Of a stretch of 64,000 nucleotides of DNA, positions 18,619-27,069 are shown piece after piece. Under the pieces are notes generated by a model that saw only the letters and a program-made list of their open reading frames with translations, searched no databases and was not told where the DNA came from. Each line of letters starts with the position of its first letter. The first letter of the stretch is position 1. Source of the DNA: Streptomyces sp. ISL-98 (GTDB taxonomy: Bacteria > Actinomycetota > Actinomycetes > Streptomycetales > Streptomycetaceae); the NCBI RefSeq assembly GCF_018614055.1, contig NZ_JAGGPB010000019.1, forward strand, positions 62,001-126,000, in the 5' to 3' direction. The position numbers and the translations under genes are program-made.

Positions 18619-19845
18619 TCAGCCCTGGCAGTCACCCAACCGGAACGCGGACCAGCGCACGCCGTCGGCGGATATCCGGTAGTCGCAGCCGCCCCCGCCG
18701 GCCAACCGGCCGAGCGGCACGGTCGAGGCGTGCTCGATGTCCGGCTCCGCCGCCCTGAAGATGCGGCCGCCGTCGGTACTGGTGAAGCGGCCGCTTTCGG
18801 CGTGCACCACCAGCCGACCGCCGGGCCCGGGCACCAGCACCCCCATCAGCGACCGCGGTTCGCCCTGGGGACCTGCCCTCCACGTCCGCTCCCAGGTGCG
18901 GCCGCCGTCCCGGCTGCGGTAGATGGCCCGTAGAGGATTCTTGACGTCCTGAACGCCCTTGAGCTCCCCCATCTCCGCGGCGTAGACGACTCCTTCGCCG
19001 ACCGAGACCCGCAGGTGCCACGCAAGCTTCCCCACCGACCGATTCGGCACACTCGCCGTCCAGCTGCGCCCAGCGTCGCGGGAGAAGGCGACCGCCGGAG
19101 CCCCCGTGGCCCGGTCCTTCCCCGAGACCCACCACGACCCGTCAGGCTCCGCGTACGCCGCAGGGAGCAGCATCCCGGACAGCGGCGGGCGGGCCTTGAG
19201 CTCTCGCAGTCTGCCGTCGTCGGGGGACATCACCATGAGCCGGTTCTTCCTGCACTCCTGCTTGTCGGGGGCGGCCGGCGGCGCGCACTGCGCGGACAGG
19301 ACGGCGCCCTTCGGTATCGACCGCACCGCCCCGACGCGCTTCACGTCACGCGCCTGCCAGGAGCGGCCGCCGTCCGCCGTGAACCAGCTGCGGTCCGGGT
19401 CCTGCTCCGTCCACTCCTGCACCCACGCCCGGCCGGAGCCGAACACCCTCAGGTCCGCCGACACGCCCTCCGTGCCGGACCGTTCGGTCAGTGGTGACGT
19501 GCGCAGCCGCCACTTGGAGGCCCCTTTGTCTAGTTTGTCCAGCACCGCCACGTACTGGCGGCAGAATCCGTTCTCGGGTCGCCTCGGGTCCTCCAGGCAT
19601 TTCGCGAGCAGCGCGAAGCCGCTCCCGTCCGCCGCCAGCCCCACCGTGTGCGCCGAGCCGGGCAGTTCGCGCCCGGACGCCACCTTCGGCGCCGGGGACG
19701 GAGATGGCGGCACACCCGTGCCAGTGCTGGGTACACGCGGATCACGCTCCCCCGTGCACCCCGCCAGCAGCAGCGCCAGCAGCAGCCCCAGCGCAACGAG
19801 GACGGCGCCGGTCAGCGCCCCGACTGTATTGAACGGCTTACGCAT
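18619..19845 (-). CDS. Secreted lipoprotein with BNR/sialidase-like beta-propeller
   Basis: The 408-residue protein begins with a lipoprotein signal peptide ending in the lipobox LLAGC (about residue 29). The mature part has repeated aspartate-box-like strands such as FTADGGRSWQARD, FSRDAGRSWTASV, YRSRDGGRTWERTW and FTSTDGGRIF, the S-x-D-x-G-x-x-W pattern of BNR repeats in sialidase-type propellers. No catalytic tyrosine or arginine triad of true sialidases can be assigned, so a binding or structural role outside the membrane is more likely. Confidence 0.8.
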   Translation of the reverse strand: MRKPFNTVGALTGAVLVALGLLLALLLAGCTGERDPRVPSTGTGVPPSPSPAPKVASGRELPGSAHTVGLAADGSGFALLAKCLEDPRRPENGFCRQYVAVLDKLDKGASKWRLRTSPLTERSGTEGVSADLRVFGSGRAWVQEWTEQDPDRSWFTADGGRSWQARDVKRVGAVRSIPKGAVLSAQCAPPAAPDKQECRKNRLMVMSPDDGRLRELKARPPLSGMLLPAAYAEPDGSWWVSGKDRATGAPAVAFSRDAGRSWTASVPNRSVGKLAWHLRVSVGEGVVYAAEMGELKGVQDVKNPLRAIYRSRDGGRTWERTWRAGPQGEPRSLMGVLVPGPGGRLVVHAESGRFTSTDGGRIFRAAEPDIEHASTVPLGRLAGGGGCDYRISADGVRWSAFRLGDCQG

Positions 19846-19937
19846 CGAAGCCCCCGGTCCAGCGGTCCGCGGCGGACCACTTCTCCTTCTGGTACACCGC
19901 AGACCGCTTCCGGGTTCCCCTTCTCAGCCGACCGATT

Positions 19938-20720
19938 TCAGTGGCTCAGCCGCCCGAACCGCCGTACCGCCAGCGGGAAGAACACCGCGACCAGCGCCAC
20001 GGGCCACGCCACCGCCAGCAGCTCCGCATGGTCCGCCGCCCACGATCCGCCCGCCGCACCCGGGTTGCCGAAGAGGTCACGCACCGCCGTCGCCGTCGCC
20101 GACATCGGGTTCCACTCGACGATCACGCCGAGCCAGTCCGGCATGCTCTGCGGAATCGCGATGGCGTTGGAGAGGAAACCGACCGGCCATACCAGGATCT
20201 GGACCGCCTGCACCAGCTCCGGTTTGCCCGCCACCAGCGCCAGATGAATGCCGATCCACAGCATCGCGAACCTCAGCAGGAGCAGCAGCCCCACCGCCCC
20301 CAGCGCCGCCATGAAGCTGCCGTGCCAGCGCCACCCGATGGCGTACCCGACCCCGATCAGAGCGAGCAGGCTGACCGCCGACTGGAGCATGTCCGCGACG
20401 CACCGCCCGACCAGCACCGCCGACGTCGCCATCGGCATGGACCGGAAGCGGTCGATGACGCCTTTGCCCAGGTCCTGGGTGACCGCGAGCATCGTCGCTT
20501 CCAGACCGAAGGCCATGGTCAGCGCCAGCACGCCCGGCACCAGGAATTCGACGTACTCCCCGGCGACGCCCTTGCCGCCGCCGATCAGGAATCCGAACAT
20601 CAGCAGCAGCATCACCGGGAAGACCAGGCCGACGACGACCTGCACCGGTTGCCGCCCCCAGTGGGCGAGTTCGCGCCGCGTCATGGTCCAGGAATCCGTG
20701 ACCGCCCATGCCGCACTCAT
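19938..20720 (-). CDS. ABC transporter permease (ABC-2 type, DrrB-like)
   Basis: The 260-residue membrane protein has six hydrophobic segments and the ABC-2 pattern ([65 protein letters not shown]). Its ATG overlaps the stop of the ATPase gene (ATGA), so the pair is translationally coupled. DrrAB-type exporters expel drugs or lipids. The substrate here is unknown. The operon sits behind a PadR regulator and a PadR-type operator. Confidence 0.9.
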   Translation of the reverse strand: MSAAWAVTDSWTMTRRELAHWGRQPVQVVVGLVFPVMLLLMFGFLIGGGKGVAGEYVEFLVPGVLALTMAFGLEATMLAVTQDLGKGVIDRFRSMPMATSAVLVGRCVADMLQSAVSLLALIGVGYAIGWRWHGSFMAALGAVGLLLLLRFAMLWIGIHLALVAGKPELVQAVQILVWPVGFLSNAIAIPQSMPDWLGVIVEWNPMSATATAVRDLFGNPGAAGGSWAADHAELLAVAWPVALVAVFFPLAVRRFGRLSH

Positions 20721-21709
20721 GCCGCCACCCCCTTGATCCCGCCGACCTCGCCGGCCTCGCCGGAAGCTCCCGTCCCGCCGGTTTCCTTCGTAAGGTGCAG
20801 AAACACCTCGTCCAGCGTGGGCCTGCGCAGTGCGATGTCCTCCGCCTCGATCCCGGCCGTCTCCAGCGCCCGTACGATCCCGGTGAGCGCCGCCATCCGG
20901 TCCGTCACCGGCGCGCTGATCAGCCGCCGGTCCTCGTCCGTCTCGGCCCCGGGCCCCAACAGACCTGCTGCCGCGCCGAGTTGGCGCACATCGTGCATCA
21001 CCACATCGATCCGGTCGCCGCCCACCTTGCCCTTGAGCTGGTCCGGCGTGCCCTCCGCGATGGACTTGCCCCGGTCGACCACCGTGATGCGGTCCGCCAG
21101 TTGGTCGGCCTCCTCCAGATACTGCGTCGTGAGCAGTACGGTCGTACCTCCCCCGACCAGCGAGCGCACCGCGCCCCAAACCTCCGCCCGCCCGCGCGGA
21201 TCGAGCCCCGTCGTCGGCTCGTCCAGGAACAGCACCTGCGGATCAGTGATCAGCGACGCCGCCAGGTCGAGCCGCCGCCGCATCCCGCCGCTGTACTGCT
21301 TGACCGCCTTGCGCCCGGTGTCCGCGAGCCCGAACCGCTCAAGGAGCTCATCCGCCCGTACGCCCGCCCTGCGCGCCCCCAGGTGGTACAGCCGGCCGAA
21401 CATCTCCAGGTTCTGCCGCCCGCCGAGCTCCTCGTCCACCGCCGCGTGCTGCCCCAGCAGCCCGATCCGCCGCCGCACCTCGCCGGCCTGCGACCGTACG
21501 TCGTACCCGGCCACCTCCACGCGGCCCGCGTCGTGCCGCAGCAGCGTGGCCAGGATGCGCACGATCGTGGTCTTGCCCGCTCCGTTGGGCCCGAGCACGC
21601 CATGCACCGTGCCGCGCCCCACCACCAGGTCGAGCCCGTCCAGGGCCCGCTTCTCCCCGTACCTCTTCTGTGCTCCCTCGACGACGATCACCGCGTCGGC
21701 GTCAGTCAA
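20717..21709 (-). CDS. ABC transporter ATP-binding protein (DrrA-like)
   Basis: This 330-residue ATPase has Walker [10 protein letters not shown], the signature [12 protein letters not shown], Walker [17 protein letters not shown] and a C-terminal DrrA-type regulatory domain of about 100 residues. I place the start at TTG 21709 because GGAGGAG sits 7 nt before it. A TTG at 21724 is also in frame but lies at the edge of that ribosome site. It is the first gene of the ABC operon downstream of padR. Confidence 0.9.
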   Translation of the reverse strand: MTDADAVIVVEGAQKRYGEKRALDGLDLVVGRGTVHGVLGPNGAGKTTIVRILATLLRHDAGRVEVAGYDVRSQAGEVRRRIGLLGQHAAVDEELGGRQNLEMFGRLYHLGARRAGVRADELLERFGLADTGRKAVKQYSGGMRRRLDLAASLITDPQVLFLDEPTTGLDPRGRAEVWGAVRSLVGGGTTVLLTTQYLEEADQLADRITVVDRGKSIAEGTPDQLKGKVGGDRIDVVMHDVRQLGAAAGLLGPGAETDEDRRLISAPVTDRMAALTGIVRALETAGIEAEDIALRRPTLDEVFLHLTKETGGTGASGEAGEVGGIKGVAA

Positions 21710-21730
21710 TGCACTCTCCTCCAAGCCCTG

Positions 21731-21746
21731 TAGTCAAACTTGACTA
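21731..21746. promoter_or_regulatory. Candidate PadR operator before the ABC operon
   Basis: The inverted repeat TAGTCAA-AC-TTGACTA lies 22 bp upstream of the ATPase start. The half-sites are perfectly complementary. The same 7-2-7 arrangement recurs at 21778-21793 and 22466-22481. Confidence 0.65.
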
Positions 21747-21777
21747 CGGCGCCCTAAGGTAGGCCGGGCTCACGCAT

Positions 21778-21793
21778 TAGTCAAGCTTGATTA
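21778..21793. promoter_or_regulatory. Candidate PadR operator overlapping the padR stop
   Basis: TAGTCAA-GC-TTGATTA has the same architecture as the other two sites with one mismatch, and its last three bases form the PadR stop codon. Confidence 0.55.
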
Positions 21794-22435
21794 GTGACGG
21801 TCTCCCTCATCGGGAATCCCGGTCGCGTACGGGTTCTCCTGGTCCTCCGCGAGCACCCCCACAAAGGGGTCCCCCTCGCCCGAGAAGGTGTACGCCCCGC
21901 CCTCGATCCGGGCGATGAGGCCGCGCGTCCACTCGGCCCCCGCATCCGCCGAGTGGACCCACATGTTCATGATTTCGCCGATGTGCCCGAGCGACTCGGG
22001 CCCGCCCTCCGGCGTGTAGTACTCGGTGACGGCCGCCCGCCACTCCTGAAGCCCCCGCACCCGTTCCTTCAGCAGCTCGACAGCCTCGGCCCGCTCCAGA
22101 TCCACGATGAAGCCGATGCCGGCCGACAGCACGTCCATCTTCTGGTCGTACGCCGTCAGAGCCTCGCGGAGCAGCGCGAGGTACTCCTCGACGCCCTTCT
22201 CCGTGAGCTCGTACTCGGTACGCGGCGGCCCGCCGGCCGTGCTCGGCGCCACCTCGTGGGCCAGCAGCAGCCCCTGCTTGGCCATCTGCTTCAGTGCGTG
22301 ATAGATCGACCCGGGCTTGGCGTTGGACCACTCGTGGGCGCCCCAGAACTCCAGGTCGTTGCGCACTTGATAGCCATGGGCCCGCCCGTGCTGACGGACG
22401 GCACCGAGGACCAGCAGCCGGATCGCCGACATCAC
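21791..22435 (-). CDS. PadR family transcriptional regulator
   Basis: The 214-residue protein has the PadR winged helix (LLVLGAVRQHGRAHGYQVRNDLEFW, KPGSIYHALKQMAKQGLL) and a long C-terminal helical Vir-like domain for dimerisation. PadR proteins commonly repress neighbouring multidrug ABC transporters and lose DNA affinity on ligand binding. It lies directly upstream of a DrrAB-type pair, and matching palindromes precede both it and the ABC genes. The start is GTG 22435 or ATG 22432. Confidence 0.93.
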   Translation of the reverse strand: MMSAIRLLVLGAVRQHGRAHGYQVRNDLEFWGAHEWSNAKPGSIYHALKQMAKQGLLLAHEVAPSTAGGPPRTEYELTEKGVEEYLALLREALTAYDQKMDVLSAGIGFIVDLERAEAVELLKERVRGLQEWRAAVTEYYTPEGGPESLGHIGEIMNMWVHSADAGAEWTRGLIARIEGGAYTFSGEGDPFVGVLAEDQENPYATGIPDEGDRH

Positions 22436-22465
22436 CGCACCCCTTCCTTCTACTCAATTTCCTTC

Positions 22466-22481
22466 TACTCAATTTTGACTA
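22466..22481. promoter_or_regulatory. Candidate PadR operator before padR
   Basis: TACTCAA-TT-TTGACTA, 30 bp upstream of padR, has the same 7-2-7 layout as the two sites downstream. A second half-site TACTCAA lies 15 bp away at 22451-22457. AT-richness here contrasts with its surroundings. Confidence 0.6.
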
Positions 22482-22533
22482 GAGTATCCGGCGAGGCGAG
22501 AACAGAACCCGTCAGGCGGTCAGCCCCGGACCA

Positions 22534-23079
22534 TCAGTCCCAGCTCTCGCCGCGCTCCAGGGCGACCAGCTCGAACGCGGTCTTGCCGTCCAAGGTCTCG
22601 CGGATGATGTCCGCATGGCCGGAGTGCCGGGACATCTCGGTGATCAGCCGCAGCAGCAGCCAGCGCATCGACACATCCTCCTTGGGGAACCACGGCTCGT
22701 CGGGCAGCGCGAAGGTGTCGTCCAGGCTGGGCACCGACCGGATGAACTCCTCGGTCTGCCGTGCCACCTTCTCCCAGTACGCCAGCCGGCTCTCGACCGT
22801 CTCGTCCCCGACCAGCCGGAAGCTCTCGTCCCAGTTCGACTCGTCGCGCTGCGTCTCCGGCTCGACGCCCTTGGCCCGCGACAGCCAGCTCTGCTCGGCC
22901 TCGGAGACGTGCTTGAGGAGCCCGGAGAGCGAGAGCTCGCTGGCGCTCGGCTTCGTGGCCGCCTGCTCGTCCGTCAGGCCGAGCAGCGCGCGCCGGATGC
23001 CGCCCCGCTCGGCGTCCAGGAAGGCCAGGAGCGCGCCGCGCTCGTCGCCGTGGGCCTCTGCGTTCACGTGTACGACCAT
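22534..23079 (-). CDS. DinB family protein
   Basis: The 181-residue protein fits the DinB/DUF664 four-helix-bundle family: ERGGIRRALLGLTDEQAATKPSASELSLSGLLKHVSEAEQSW at the N-terminus and a C-terminal helix with the conserved metal-site histidines (MSRHSGHADIIRETLDG). Members include thiol-dependent transferases using mycothiol or bacillithiol and many uncharacterised enzymes. No substrate can be inferred. A clear AAGAGG ribosome site precedes the ATG. Confidence 0.9.
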   Translation of the reverse strand: MVVHVNAEAHGDERGALLAFLDAERGGIRRALLGLTDEQAATKPSASELSLSGLLKHVSEAEQSWLSRAKGVEPETQRDESNWDESFRLVGDETVESRLAYWEKVARQTEEFIRSVPSLDDTFALPDEPWFPKEDVSMRWLLLRLITEMSRHSGHADIIRETLDGKTAFELVALERGESWD

Positions 23080-23171
23080 GGGTCCGCCTCTTCCGTAAGG
23101 TGTCTCGCCGCCCTGACAAGAACCACGTTACGAACCCTTGCGGTCAGGTTCTGTCCGCAATCGGCAGCCGG

Positions 23172-24629
23172 TCAGAAGGGGAATTCGGTCCGTCCGTGCT
23201 GCACCGAAATCCACTTCTGCGTCGTGAGCGCCTCCACCGCCGAGTCGCCGTTCAGCCGCCCGATCCCCGAGTACTTCTCGCCCCCGAAGGCCACCTGCGG
23301 CTCGTCCGCGACGGTCGAGTCGTTGACGTGGATCATCCCGGTCACGATGCGCTTGGCGAAGCGCACACCCCGCTCCACGTTCGCGGTGTGGACCGCCCCG
23401 CTGAGCCCGTACTCGCTGTCGTTGGCGATGCGTACGCCCTCCTCCTCCCCGTCGAAGGGAATGAGCAGCGCGACGGGCCCGAAGATCTCCTGCCCCAGGA
23501 TCGGCGAGCCGTCCGGCAGCCCGGTCAGTACGGTCGGCTCGACCAGATTGCCGCGCGTAGACCCTCGTACGAGCGCTGTCCCGCCCTCCGCGAGCGCCTG
23601 TTCCACCAGCGTGGTCAGGGCATCCGCCTGGAAGGTGTTGATGACGGGGCCGATGTGGGTCTTGGGGTCGGCCGGGTCGCCGGTGACCAGGGACCGTACC
23701 TTCGCGACGAACTTCTCCGTGAACTCCGCCTCGACCGACCGGTCCACCAGGATGCGGTTGGCGGCCATGCAGACCTGACCCTGGTACACGAAACGACTGA
23801 AAACCGCGGCGTCCACGGCGTAGTCGATGTCCGCGTCGTCCAGCACCACGAGCGCGCTGTTGCCGCTCAGTTCGAGCACGGAGCGCTTGAAGTGGCTCGC
23901 GGTGACGGCAGCGACGTGCCGTCCGACCTTGTCGGAGCCCGCGAAGGAGATGACCTTCGGGACGGGGTGCTCTATGAGCGCGTCACCGATCTCCGCGATG
24001 TCCGTCACGAGCACATTGAGCAGCCCGGCCGGCAGCCCCGCGTCCTCGAAGATCTTGGCGATCAGGCCGCCGCCGACGACGGGAGTGTTCTGGTTCGGCT
24101 TGATCACGACCGCGTTGCCGAGGGCCAGCGCCGGAGCGACCGACTTGAGGGTCACCAGGAAGGGGAAGTTGAAGGGGCTGATGACCCCGACCACGCCGAC
24201 CGGCAGCCGGTAGACCCGGTTCTCCTTGCCGTCCACCGGCGACGGCAGGATCTGGCCCTCGGGACGCAGCGCCATCCGCGTCGCCTCGCGCAGGAACTCC
24301 TTGGCGAGATGGACCTCGTACACCGCCTTCAGGCGCGTACCGCCGAGCTCGTCGATGATGGCCTCGACGATCTCGTCCTCGCGGTCCTGGGTGACCCGCA
24401 GGGCGCGTTCGAGAACGTCTCTCCTGCGGTACGCGCTCGACTCGGCCCAGGCGGGCTGTGCGCGCTCCGCGGCCCGGTATGCCTCGTCGACCTCACCCAC
24501 CGAGGCCACGGTGATCGCGGCGAGCTTCTCCCCGTTGTACGGGTTGAAGTCGATGATGTCCCACGAGCCGCTGCCGGTCCGCCACTCGCCGTCGATGTAC
24601 TGGTGGGCCAGGTCGGTGAAGAAGGACAT
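23172..24629 (-). CDS. Aldehyde dehydrogenase (benzaldehyde/vanillin dehydrogenase-like)
   Basis: This 485-residue NAD(P)-dependent enzyme oxidises an aldehyde to its acid. The cofactor-site region NFPFLVTLKSVAPALALGNAVVIKPNQNTP, the general-base glutamate in LELSGNSALVV and the catalytic cysteine in YQGQVCMAANR are all present. The sequence resembles the aromatic aldehyde branch, but substrate preference is inferred. ATG 24629 is chosen for the AAGGGA ribosome site. A start 17 codons upstream is possible. It stands alone between the DinB gene and a regulator. Confidence 0.92.
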   Translation of the reverse strand: MSFFTDLAHQYIDGEWRTGSGSWDIIDFNPYNGEKLAAITVASVGEVDEAYRAAERAQPAWAESSAYRRRDVLERALRVTQDREDEIVEAIIDELGGTRLKAVYEVHLAKEFLREATRMALRPEGQILPSPVDGKENRVYRLPVGVVGVISPFNFPFLVTLKSVAPALALGNAVVIKPNQNTPVVGGGLIAKIFEDAGLPAGLLNVLVTDIAEIGDALIEHPVPKVISFAGSDKVGRHVAAVTASHFKRSVLELSGNSALVVLDDADIDYAVDAAVFSRFVYQGQVCMAANRILVDRSVEAEFTEKFVAKVRSLVTGDPADPKTHIGPVINTFQADALTTLVEQALAEGGTALVRGSTRGNLVEPTVLTGLPDGSPILGQEIFGPVALLIPFDGEEEGVRIANDSEYGLSGAVHTANVERGVRFAKRIVTGMIHVNDSTVADEPQVAFGGEKYSGIGRLNGDSAVEALTTQKWISVQHGRTEFPF

Positions 24630-24692
24630 GCGATCCCTTACTGCAAGGTGTGCAGGTGCAGACTCCTGATAAAACGTCATCCTACTGGCCGG

Positions 24693-25556
24693 TTATGTGA
24701 GTTGGAGTAGACCGCGGAGGACATCGCGTGACTCCGCCGGACTCGGACTGTCCTTCTGTAGCCGTTCCATCACCCGCCGGTACTGGGCGACTTCTTCGGC
24801 CTTGTCCAGATAGAGCGCACTTGTCAGCTGCTCCAGATAGACCAGATCGGAGAGGTCCGACTCGGGGAACTGCAGCATCGTGAAGGCACCACTCTCGCCC
24901 GCGTGGCCGCCGAAGCTGAACGGCATCACCTGAAGGGTGATGTTCGGCTGCTCCGAGACCTCGATGAGGTGCTGCAGCTGGCTCCGCATCACGCCCCGGT
25001 CGCCGTACGGGCGGCGCAGCGCGGCTTCGTCCAGTACGGCGTGGAAGTGCGGCGCACGCTCGGACACGAGGACCTTCTGGCGCTCCAGGCGCAGCGCGAC
25101 CCTGCGGTCGACCTCGGCAGCGGTCGCTTGCGGCATGCCGCGGGAGACGACCGCGTGGGCGTAGCTCTCCGTCTGCAACAGCCCGTGCACGAACTGGACT
25201 TCGTAGATCCGGATCAGTGAGGCGGCACCTTCCAGACCGATGTACGTCTGGAACCAGCCGGGCAGCACATCGCCGTAACTGTGCCACCAGCCAGCCACAT
25301 TGGCCTCCCGCGCCAGACTGAGCAGGGACTCGCGCTCTGCTCCGTCCGTAACGCCGTAGAGCGTCAGCAGATCCTCGACGTCCCTGGCCTTGAAGCTCAC
25401 CCGTCCCAACTCCATGCGGCTGATCTTCGATTCGGATGCTCGGATCGAGTAGCCGGCCGCCTCGCGGGTAATGCCTCGCGATTCACGGAGACGTCTGAGC
25501 TGGGATCCCAACAGGATGCGCCGCACTACGGAGCCGCTCGACTCGCCTGCGGTCAC
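24693..25556 (-). CDS. XRE family regulator with DUF5753 domain (WhiJ/Scr1-like)
   Basis: The 287-residue protein has an N-terminal Cro/CI-type helix-turn-helix (residues about 18-72, LRRLRESRGITREAAGYSIRASESKISRMELGR) and the DUF5753 effector domain typical of Streptomyces WhiJ-like regulators. Such proteins work with small DUF397 partners to control development or antibiotic production. A DUF397 gene and an HATPase gene lie next door, giving the full AbaA/WhiJ-like trio. The start is GTG 25556 behind a GGAG site. Confidence 0.9.
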   Translation of the reverse strand: MTAGESSGSVVRRILLGSQLRRLRESRGITREAAGYSIRASESKISRMELGRVSFKARDVEDLLTLYGVTDGAERESLLSLAREANVAGWWHSYGDVLPGWFQTYIGLEGAASLIRIYEVQFVHGLLQTESYAHAVVSRGMPQATAAEVDRRVALRLERQKVLVSERAPHFHAVLDEAALRRPYGDRGVMRSQLQHLIEVSEQPNITLQVMPFSFGGHAGESGAFTMLQFPESDLSDLVYLEQLTSALYLDKAEEVAQYRRVMERLQKDSPSPAESRDVLRGLLQLT

Positions 25557-25888
25557 TTCTCCGACCCTCCCCAGTCCGAAAGTTCAGTAGCGGGTGCCTC
25601 CCCCAAGTTCCCGAGAGCCGCAGTCTGCCATCAAAACGCTTCACCCCGTACTCATTCGATTACGGAAATGGCAAGGGCTTCGCCAGCCACTGAAAGTAGT
25701 GGGTGGAAGAAATGAGCAAGAACCGGCACGGGATCGGACAGGTCCGGCGCGTGCACGTGCATCTGCCCTTGCATCTGCCGTACGCATTCGGAACCATGGT
25801 CCGCGCGCACCTGCATCTGCATGCTCTTTCGTGCTGACGCCGCACCACCGCTGTATCGCAACGACCGCGAATCCCGGGAGTGCCTCGC
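25557..25888. other. Intergenic region with repeated GCATCTGC boxes
   Basis: This 332-bp divergent gap between the XRE and HATPase genes holds no convincing gene. Three copies of GCATCTGC occur (25759, 25771 and 25813). The first is part of the 21-bp element at 25748-25768. The sequence is less GC-rich near 25640-25700, which may be promoter DNA for both genes. Confidence 0.6.
25748..25768 (+). repeat. 21-bp repeat, copy 1, upstream of the HATPase gene
   Basis: This 21-bp block, containing GTGCACGTGCATCTGC, recurs exactly on the opposite strand at 26774-26794. Here it points toward the HATPase gene and lies 120 bp before its ATG. Its core TGCACGTGCA is palindromic. A regulator-binding role is inferred. 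Confidence 0.8.
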
Positions 25889-26431
25889 ATGGGGACGAAT
25901 GGATCGACCGTGCTCGAGCCGTTAAGGCAGGGCCTGCCACCCATCGACCCCGCAGCGGTCTCCAGCTCGGCCTCCTGCGCGCTGCCGCCCAGGTACGAAG
26001 CGGTGGGCGGGGCAAGACAGTTCACCAAGTCGACGCTGGCGAAGTGGGAGCTCGGCGAGCACTTCGACGACGTGGCCCTGGTCGTCTCCGAGCTCGTCAC
26101 CAACGCCCTGCGGCACGCTTCCCCAAGCTCTCAACTTCGTTCGAGCAGGGGAGACCGCATCCCCGCGGACACCCCGTGCGAGGGCGATCAGGACCCGCCC
26201 GTACGGCTGCACCTGATGCACTGGACCTCGCGTCTGGTGTGCGCGGTGCGCGACCCCAGCCACGAGAGCCCGATGGCGCGTGAGGCCGACGACCTCTCCG
26301 CCGAGTCGGGCCGTGGCCTGTTTCTGGTGGATTCCTTCAGCGACAGCTGGGGCTGGCACCCGCTCGCGGGCACGCTGAGCGGCAAGGTGGTCTGGGCACT
26401 CTTCCGCCTGAGAGCGTCCGAGCAGCAGTAG
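25889..26431 (+). CDS. ATP-binding protein of the RsbW/anti-sigma HATPase family
   Basis: The 180-residue protein keeps the GHKL ATPase N-box (VVSELVTNALRHA) and a later glycine box (ESGRGLFLVDSFSDSWGW). It lacks a histidine-kinase dimerisation domain, as in the stand-alone Streptomyces serine-kinase-like proteins. An insertion rich in charged residues separates the two boxes. ATG 25889 is chosen because GGGAG ends 8 nt upstream. It lies between an XRE-DUF5753 gene and a DUF397 gene, the usual AbaA/WhiJ-like context. A partner sigma or anti-anti-sigma factor is not seen here. Confidence 0.88.
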   Translation: MGTNGSTVLEPLRQGLPPIDPAAVSSSASCALPPRYEAVGGARQFTKSTLAKWELGEHFDDVALVVSELVTNALRHASPSSQLRSSRGDRIPADTPCEGDQDPPVRLHLMHWTSRLVCAVRDPSHESPMAREADDLSAESGRGLFLVDSFSDSWGWHPLAGTLSGKVVWALFRLRASEQQ

Positions 26432-26466
26432 CGGTCGGCCCTGCTCCCGACTTGAGGCGAAACGAT

Positions 26467-26706
26467 TCAGCCACCTGTCAGGTGGTCGAACTCCCCGTCC
26501 TTGATGCCGAGCAGCATCGCCTCGATCTCCGCAGGCGTGTAGACCAGAGCGGGACCGTCCGGGTGGCGCGAATTACGGACTGCCACATTCCCCCCCGGCA
26601 ATTTGGCGAACTCCACGCAGGACCCCTGCGAGTTGCTGCGCCTGCTCTTCTGCCAGACCACCCCGTGAAGCTCTGTGGCCGCCATGCCGTTGTACGCGTG
26701 GTGCAC
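26467..26706 (-). CDS. DUF397 small protein (WhiJ-associated)
   Basis: This 79-residue protein is a typical DUF397 member: W-Q-K-S-R-R-S-N-S near the N-terminus, then a central CVEFAKLPGGNVAVRNSRHPDGPALVYT and a C-terminal helix. These proteins bind WhiJ-like XRE regulators and modulate their repression. The GTG at 26706 has GGGAG 6 nt upstream, whereas ATG 26685 lacks a ribosome site. It converges on the HATPase gene 35 bp away, and the same 21-bp element stands upstream of both. Confidence 0.9.
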   Translation of the reverse strand: MHHAYNGMAATELHGVVWQKSRRSNSQGSCVEFAKLPGGNVAVRNSRHPDGPALVYTPAEIEAMLLGIKDGEFDHLTGG

Positions 26707-26773
26707 AGGTCGCTCCCGGAAAGTGCAGATGTCAACTGCCCCGGATCATAGCTTTGTTCACTTGCTGATGCAT

Positions 26774-26794
26774 GGGCAGATGCACGTGCACGCG
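26774..26794 (-). repeat. 21-bp repeat, copy 2, upstream of the DUF397 gene
   Basis: Exact reverse complement of 25748-25768. Read on the minus strand it points to the DUF397 gene, 67 bp before its start, so both copies have the same orientation relative to the gene they precede. The match extends further with mismatches. Confidence 0.8.
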
Positions 26795-26823
26795 GGGTGG
26801 CCTCTTGGTTACAGGAGTCCGGA

Positions 26824-27069
26824 TCAGCGCGACGAGTAGGGGAGAAGGGCCATCTCCCTGGCGTTCTTGATGGCCCGGGTCAGCTGGCGCTGCTGCTGCG
26901 CCGAGACCCTTGTCACACGCCGGCTGCGGATCTTCCCGCGGTCCGAAATGAATTTCCGCAGCAGATCGGTGTCCTTGTAGTCAATGTACGTAATCTTCGC
27001 CTGGTCCAGCGGATTGGGCCGGGATTTCAGGTGCTTGCGGGGGTCATTACCTCGGGACGGGCGGGACAT
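26824..27069 (-). CDS. rpsR: 30S ribosomal protein S18, zinc-free paralogue
   Basis: The 81-residue protein has the S18 core [47 protein letters not shown]. The N-terminal zinc-binding cysteines of the standard form are absent, so this is the C-minus paralogue made under zinc shortage. Its start overlaps the stop of the upstream COG0523 gene by one base. It ends an operon of zinc-independent ribosomal genes. Confidence 0.95.
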   Translation of the reverse strand: MSRPSRGNDPRKHLKSRPNPLDQAKITYIDYKDTDLLRKFISDRGKIRSRRVTRVSAQQQRQLTRAIKNAREMALLPYSSR

